DNA of 10,225 nucleotides. Source: DATAFF01 sp036265615 (lineage in GTDB: Bacteria; Pseudomonadota; Alphaproteobacteria; Rhizobiales; Aestuariivirgaceae). Each line of letters starts with the position of its first letter. The stretch's first letter is position 1. The stretch is from positions 1-10,225 of the forward strand of contig DATAOT010000097.1 of NCBI GenBank assembly GCA_036265615.1, given 5' to 3'. Positions 1 to 10,225 of the stretch are shown piece after piece. The notes below the pieces were generated by a model. The model made no database searches and was not told the DNA's origin. It saw only the letters and a list, made by a program, of their open reading frames with translations. A program made the translations under genes and the position numbers.

Positions 1-1815
<1,815 letters not shown>

Positions 1816-1853
1816 GTTGAAACGGCAAGGATCCCGCAAGGGCCATGTCGCCC

Positions 1854-1880
1854 CCCTTCTCCCCGATTGCGGGGGAAGGG
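1854..1880 (+). repeat. Palindromic hairpin element in the rpoB-rpoC gap
   Basis: The left arm CCCTTCTCCCC (1854-1864) pairs with the right arm GGGGGAAGGG (1871-1880) to give ten base pairs with one bulged T and a six-base loop. No T-run follows, since the next bases are TGAAGCC, so this is not a normal intrinsic terminator, and one between two subunits of the same enzyme would be surprising. Its form resembles the short C/G-rich palindromes that I recall as scattered between genes in many Rhizobiales genomes. Whether it belongs to such a family cannot be shown from one copy. It may act as an RNA processing or stability element in the rpoBC mRNA. Confidence 0.65.
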
Positions 1881-1908
1881 TGAAGCCGTGAACAGTTACA
1901 GATTTTCC

Positions 1909-1914
1909 AAGGAG
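1909..1914 (+). promoter_or_regulatory. Ribosome binding site of rpoC
   Basis: AAGGAG lies 11 bases before ATG 1926 and 26 bases before the next in-frame ATG at 1941. This spacing favours 1926 as the start, giving the amino end MKQEVMN, which matches the usual alphaproteobacterial RpoC opening. Confidence 0.75.
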
Positions 1915-1925
1915 TCCATCGACCG

Positions 1926-6107
<4,182 letters not shown>

Positions 6108-6139
6108 CCGCCAGGCTCTCTCTTCCCCGCGACATGAGA

Positions 6140-6166
6140 AAACGGCCCGGAATCCCCGGGCCGTTT
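6140..6166. terminator. Hairpin terminator after rpoC, probably bidirectional
   Basis: A perfect 11-base-pair stem, AAACGGCCCGG (6140-6150) with CCGGGCCGTTT (6156-6166), encloses a five-base loop. On the + strand the stem ends in TTT followed by CCTT. On the - strand it is followed by a run of four T. The site lies 33 bases after the rpoC stop and about 100 bases beyond the stop of the convergent VOC gene. It can therefore serve both genes and separates rpoBC from the str operon. Confidence 0.88.
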
Positions 6167-6268
6167 CCTTGATGAGAATGACTAACCGAACAAACCGTTG
6201 ACGAAACCGGGTGAGCGGGAATCTCGAGCAGCCGACGCCGTACCTTGCAAGCTGCTAGCGCCGAGACC

Positions 6269-6673
6269 TCACGCGGCGGTTTCGGAGAGGGCGTGGTAGG
6301 GATCGGGCTCGATCAGTCCGATCATGGCACCCGCCGCATCGGTCACGACGGCGAGCTTGCCAACGCCAGGAATGTGAGTCGCAGGCCGCATGATCTCGCC
6401 ACCCGCGAATGCGGTCGCCCGCTCGGCCTGGCCGATATCGGCAACCGCCATATAGGTCATCCAATGCGAAGGAATGCCCGCGTAGTCGGGCTCGCTGAGG
6501 GCGAAGACGCCGCCCACCGGCTTGCCTTCCTTGCGCGCAATCCAGTACTCGGCGGCATCGGGAAGCGCGACTTTCTCGAACTCCCATCCGAGCGTCCGCC
6601 CGTAAAAGGCGCGGGCAGCGTCGGGCTCCCAGGTATTGAGTTCGTGCCACCAGGTACGCAGCGGCTTTGTCAT
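6269..6673 (-). CDS. VOC family (glyoxalase/dioxygenase-fold) protein
   Basis: This gene encodes a small cytoplasmic protein of 134 residues without signal peptide or membrane segment. Two beta-alpha-beta-beta-beta modules can be made out: about 8-60, with WWHELNT and AARAFYGRTLGW, and about 70-125, with the block around HWMTYMAVADI, then PGVGKLAVVTDAAG and LIEP. This pattern is typical of the vicinal oxygen chelate superfamily, close to the CFP-30-like group annotated as glyoxalase or hydroxylase. H10, H70 and E122 sit at three of the four usual metal-ligand positions. The fourth, in the VGG stretch near 53-55, appears to be glycine, so metal binding may be altered or absent. Many relatives have two such domains fused, whereas this one is single and would probably work as a dimer. 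Substrate and reaction are unknown. The start is supported by GAGGAGG ten bases upstream. It lies alone on the - strand between rpoC and rpsL, with codon use like the flanking genes. Confidence 0.88.
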   Translation of the reverse strand: MTKPLRTWWHELNTWEPDAARAFYGRTLGWEFEKVALPDAAEYWIARKEGKPVGGVFALSEPDYAGIPSHWMTYMAVADIGQAERATAFAGGEIMRPATHIPGVGKLAVVTDAAGAMIGLIEPDPYHALSETAA

Positions 6674-6683
6674 GTGTCGGGAT

Positions 6684-6690
6684 CCTCCTC
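6684..6690 (-). promoter_or_regulatory. Ribosome binding site of the VOC gene
   Basis: On the - strand GAGGAGG lies ten bases before the ATG at 6673. It is the best Shine-Dalgarno match among the complete genes of this window and fixes the start of the VOC gene. I find no convincing promoter for this gene in the 150 bases further upstream. Confidence 0.8.
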
Positions 6691-6805
6691 ATCCAGCGGT
6701 ACGGCAGCCGTCCATTGGCCAGATTGGCGCCGCGCTCAGGCGACCAGATGACGGGAATCGTGTCGAATCAGGGCGGGAGGGTAGACCTGCGGCCCGCACA
6801 AGCCC

Positions 6806-6829
6806 AAATAGGCAGAAACTGCCGCATTT
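6806..6829. promoter_or_regulatory. Dyad just upstream of the rpsL promoter
   Basis: A perfect inverted repeat GGCAG-AAA-CTGCC (6811-6823) is flanked by AAAT on the left (6806-6809) and ATTT on the right (6826-6829), giving an extended two-fold symmetric site. It ends five bases before the -35 box of the predicted str promoter, where an activator could bind beside RNA polymerase. A three-base loop and no T-run argue against a terminator. No regulator is known to me for this sequence, so the role is inferred from position only. Confidence 0.45.
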
Positions 6830-6834
6830 GCTGC

Positions 6835-6863
6835 TTGACGGAGGCGGGGGGCGCCAGTATGTT
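6835..6863 (+). promoter_or_regulatory. Sigma70-type promoter of the str operon
   Basis: TTGACG (6835-6840, five of six consensus bases) and TATGTT (6858-6863, four of six) are separated by exactly 17 bases. Transcription would start near 6870, about 218 bases before rpsL. The bases following the -10 box, CCGCGCG (6864-6870), form a GC-rich discriminator, a feature known from stringently controlled promoters of stable RNA and ribosomal protein genes. This is the best promoter match in the 415-base gap between the VOC gene and rpsL. Confidence 0.72.
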
Positions 6864-6869
6864 CCGCGC

Positions 6870-7088
6870 GTTTTCGGGTGGCAGGCCGTAGACCGTTGTC
6901 ACTTGTCTAAACGCTGCCGGAAACAGCTTATCATCGCGGGACATGACCTCGTGGCGGTGCGCTGCGCGGTCCTCTGATGAGCGGCATTCAGCATCGGGAA
7001 GCCGGGATGCTGGGGTGCTGTTTTGGGTGTTTGACTGAAAAGTTGCCCGGCGAGACAGGATGAATCTTTCGAGAGCGCACGCGAAGAG
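6870..7088 (+). promoter_or_regulatory. Predicted 5' leader of the rpsL-rpsG-fusA-tuf mRNA
   Basis: This is the stretch between the predicted transcription start and the rpsL ATG. It is long for a simple leader and holds no gene that I can support. It contains one hairpin with a following T-run (6989-7024) and only poor Shine-Dalgarno candidates in front of rpsL: GAGAG 13 bases before the ATG and GAAGAG directly against it. Leader-based control of the operon is possible but not shown, and the 5' end depends on the promoter call. Confidence 0.45.
6989..7024 (+). terminator. Possible attenuator hairpin in the rpsL leader
   Basis: CAGCATC (6989-6995) pairs perfectly with GATGCTG (7006-7012) around a ten-base loop in which a GG and a CC could add two more pairs. 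Four T follow at 7021-7024, eight bases beyond the stem. The stem is short and the T-run distant, so it would be a weak terminator at best. Its place in the leader makes attenuation a possible role. Confidence 0.3.
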
Positions 7089-7460
7089 ATGCCGACGATC
7101 AACCAGCTTATCCGCAAGCCGCGCGTTTCGCCGCGAACGCGCAACAAGGTCCCGGCGATGCAGGCTTGCCCGCAGAAGCGCGGGGTCTGCACGCGCGTCT
7201 ACACGACGACGCCGAAGAAGCCGAACTCGGCCTTGCGGAAGGTTGCCAAGGTGCGCCTCACCAACGGCTTCGAGGTGGTGAGCTACATCCCGGGCGAGGG
7301 GCACAATCTCCAGGAGCATTCGGTGGTGATGATCCGCGGCGGCCGGGTCAAGGACCTGCCGGGGGTTCGCTACCACATCATTCGCGGCGTGCTTGACACC
7401 CAGGGGGTCGCCAAGCGCCGGCAGCGGCGTTCGAAATACGGCGCCAAGCGTCCGAAGTAG
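7089..7460 (+). CDS. rpsL: 30S ribosomal protein S12
   Basis: S12 sits at the decoding centre of the small ribosomal subunit and controls translational accuracy. The 123-residue protein aligns with the 124-residue E. coli S12 across its whole length: MPTINQLIRKPR at the start, CPQKRGVCTRVYTTTPKKPNS at 27-47, GEGHNLQEHS at 69-78, GGRVKDLPGVRYH at 84-96, and SKYGAKRPK at the end. K43 and K88, where substitutions commonly give streptomycin resistance, are both the wild-type lysine, so no such resistance is encoded here. D89, the residue methylthiolated by RimO in other bacteria, is present. It is the first gene of the str operon, preceded by a predicted leader and promoter and followed by rpsG after 23 bases. 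The Shine-Dalgarno match is poor, but the start is fixed by family length and the conserved amino end. Confidence 0.98.
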   Translation: MPTINQLIRKPRVSPRTRNKVPAMQACPQKRGVCTRVYTTTPKKPNSALRKVAKVRLTNGFEVVSYIPGEGHNLQEHSVVMIRGGRVKDLPGVRYHIIRGVLDTQGVAKRRQRRSKYGAKRPK

Positions 7461-7483
7461 CGCTGCACGAGAGGAAGAGAGAC

Positions 7484-7954
7484 ATGTCCCGACGCCACCG
7501 TGCTGTTCGCCGCGATATCAATCCGGATCCGAAATTCGGCGATGTCGTGCTGTCGAAATTCATGAACAACCTGATGCTGCAGGGCAAGAAGTCGGTTGCC
7601 GAGTCGATCGTCTATGGCGCCTTCGACCGGATCCAGGACCGCACCAAGCAGGAACCGCTCGGAGTGTTTCACCAGGCGCTCGACAATGTCAGCCCGTCGA
7701 TCGAGGTGCGTTCGCGCCGGGTCGGCGGCGCCACTTATCAGGTGCCGGTGGAAGTGCGGGCCGAGCGCCGGCAGGCGCTGGCCATCCGCTGGCTGATCAC
7801 GGCCGCACGCGGGCGCAACGAGAACACGATGGTGGAGCGGCTGTCGGGAGAGCTGCTGGATGCCGCCAACAATCGCGGCACGGCTGTCAAGAAGCGGGAG
7901 GACACGCACCGGATGGCGGAGGCGAACCGTGCCTTCTCGCACTATCGCTGGTGA
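7484..7954 (+). CDS. rpsG: 30S ribosomal protein S7
   Basis: S7 is a primary 16S rRNA-binding protein that starts assembly of the 30S head and lines the E site. At 156 residues it has the common bacterial length. Visible signatures are NPDPKFGD at 13-20, the helix with FMNNLMLQGKKSVAESIVYGA at 26-46, the beta-hairpin VRSRRVGGATYQVPVEV from about 75, and the ending AFSHYRW. Many arginines and lysines fit its RNA-binding role. GAGGA eight bases before ATG 7484 supports the start. In E. coli, S7 represses its own operon by binding the long rpsL-rpsG gap. Here that gap is 23 bases, so a site of that design would not fit. Confidence 0.98.
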   Translation: MSRRHRAVRRDINPDPKFGDVVLSKFMNNLMLQGKKSVAESIVYGAFDRIQDRTKQEPLGVFHQALDNVSPSIEVRSRRVGGATYQVPVEVRAERRQALAIRWLITAARGRNENTMVERLSGELLDAANNRGTAVKKREDTHRMAEANRAFSHYRW

Positions 7955-7977
7955 TGCTGTCTTGAGGATTTGACGCC

Positions 7978-10050
<2,073 letters not shown>

Positions 10051-10084
10051 TCATCGCCCCGCCAGGGCCCATGGAGATTGACTG

Positions 10085-10225
10085 ATGGCCAAAGAGAAGT
10101 TTGAGCGATCGAAGCCGCACTGCAACATTGGGACGATTGGCCATGTTGACCATGGGAAGACGTCGTTGACGGCGGCGATTACGAAGATATTGGCGGAGAA
10201 GGGCGGGGCGAAGTACACGGCGTAT
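10085..10225 (+). CDS. tuf: Translation elongation factor Tu, 5' fragment (3' end outside window)
   Basis: EF-Tu carries aminoacyl-tRNA to the ribosomal A site in a GTP-dependent way. Only the first 47 residues of a protein normally near 396 are inside the window. They are unmistakable: MAKEKFERSKPHCNIGTIGH is followed by the P-loop GHVDHGKT at 19-26 and the helix TSLTAAITKILAEKGG. GGAG (10073-10076) lies eight bases before the ATG. The gene follows fusA by 34 bases, with no terminator or clear promoter between them, so it is probably co-transcribed. Its codons differ strongly from fusA: 28 of 47 end in G and 8 in C, against 10 and 25 in the first 47 codons of fusA. All four isoleucines use ATT or ATA and both leucines use TTG. 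Confidence 0.97.
   Translation, partial: MAKEKFERSKPHCNIGTIGHVDHGKTSLTAAITKILAEKGGAKYTAY

Noticed and set aside
6245..6751. Open frame on the + strand opposite the VOC gene
   Set aside because: The - strand frame has clear VOC motifs and a strong ribosome binding site. The + strand product matches nothing and spans non-coding sequence.
6896..6934. Second promoter in the rpsL leader, with TTGTCA or TTGTCT and TATCAT
   Set aside because: The spacings are 27 and 20 bases, outside the range of a normal sigma70 promoter. The pair at 6835-6863 is far better.
6943..7038. Frame of 31 codons in the rpsL leader that could be a leader peptide
   Set aside because: It has no Shine-Dalgarno sequence, the composition is unremarkable, and there is no run of a regulatory amino acid.
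7060..7281. ATG frame starting 29 bases before rpsL and overlapping it
   Set aside because: It is in a different frame from rpsL, its product is an arginine- and serine-rich shadow, and the rpsL frame is certain.
7089..7460. Streptomycin resistance changes in S12
   Set aside because: K43 and K88 are both the wild-type lysine.

Overview
This window is a stretch of core housekeeping genes from a high-GC alphaproteobacterium, most likely a member of the Hyphomicrobiales (Rhizobiales). That placement rests on remembered protein similarity: the RpoC opening MKQEVMN, the SI2-type insertion in RpoB, a 156-residue S7, an EF-G with the DYRNFGIMAHIDAGKTT amino end, and strongly GC-rich codons. No genus can be given from the sequence alone.

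Layout on the + strand: the 3' part of rpoB (1-1815, 5' end cut by the window), a 110-base gap with a palindrome, then complete rpoC (1926-6107) followed by a hairpin terminator (6140-6166). A single-domain VOC (glyoxalase/dioxygenase-fold) gene lies on the - strand (6269-6673), convergent with rpoC and divergent from what follows. A 415-base intergenic region (6674-7088) holds a well-formed sigma70-type promoter, a dyad just upstream of its -35, and a leader of about 218 bases with a possible hairpin. The str operon then runs rpsL (7089-7460), rpsG (7484-7954), fusA (7978-10050) and the first 47 codons of tuf (10085 to the window end), with gaps of 23, 23 and 34 bases.

Together the genes encode the two large catalytic subunits of RNA polymerase and part of the translation machinery: ribosomal proteins S12 and S7 and the elongation factors EF-G and EF-Tu. 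The terminator after rpoC, the opposing VOC gene and the new promoter before rpsL show that rpoBC and str are separate transcription units here.

I see no tRNA, rRNA, CRISPR array, insertion sequence, phage gene or defence system, and no convincing previously undescribed system. The points worth a second look are small: the palindrome between rpoB and rpoC, the dyad and leader in front of rpsL, the very short rpsL-rpsG gap, the lone VOC gene, and a sharp change of codon style at the start of tuf.
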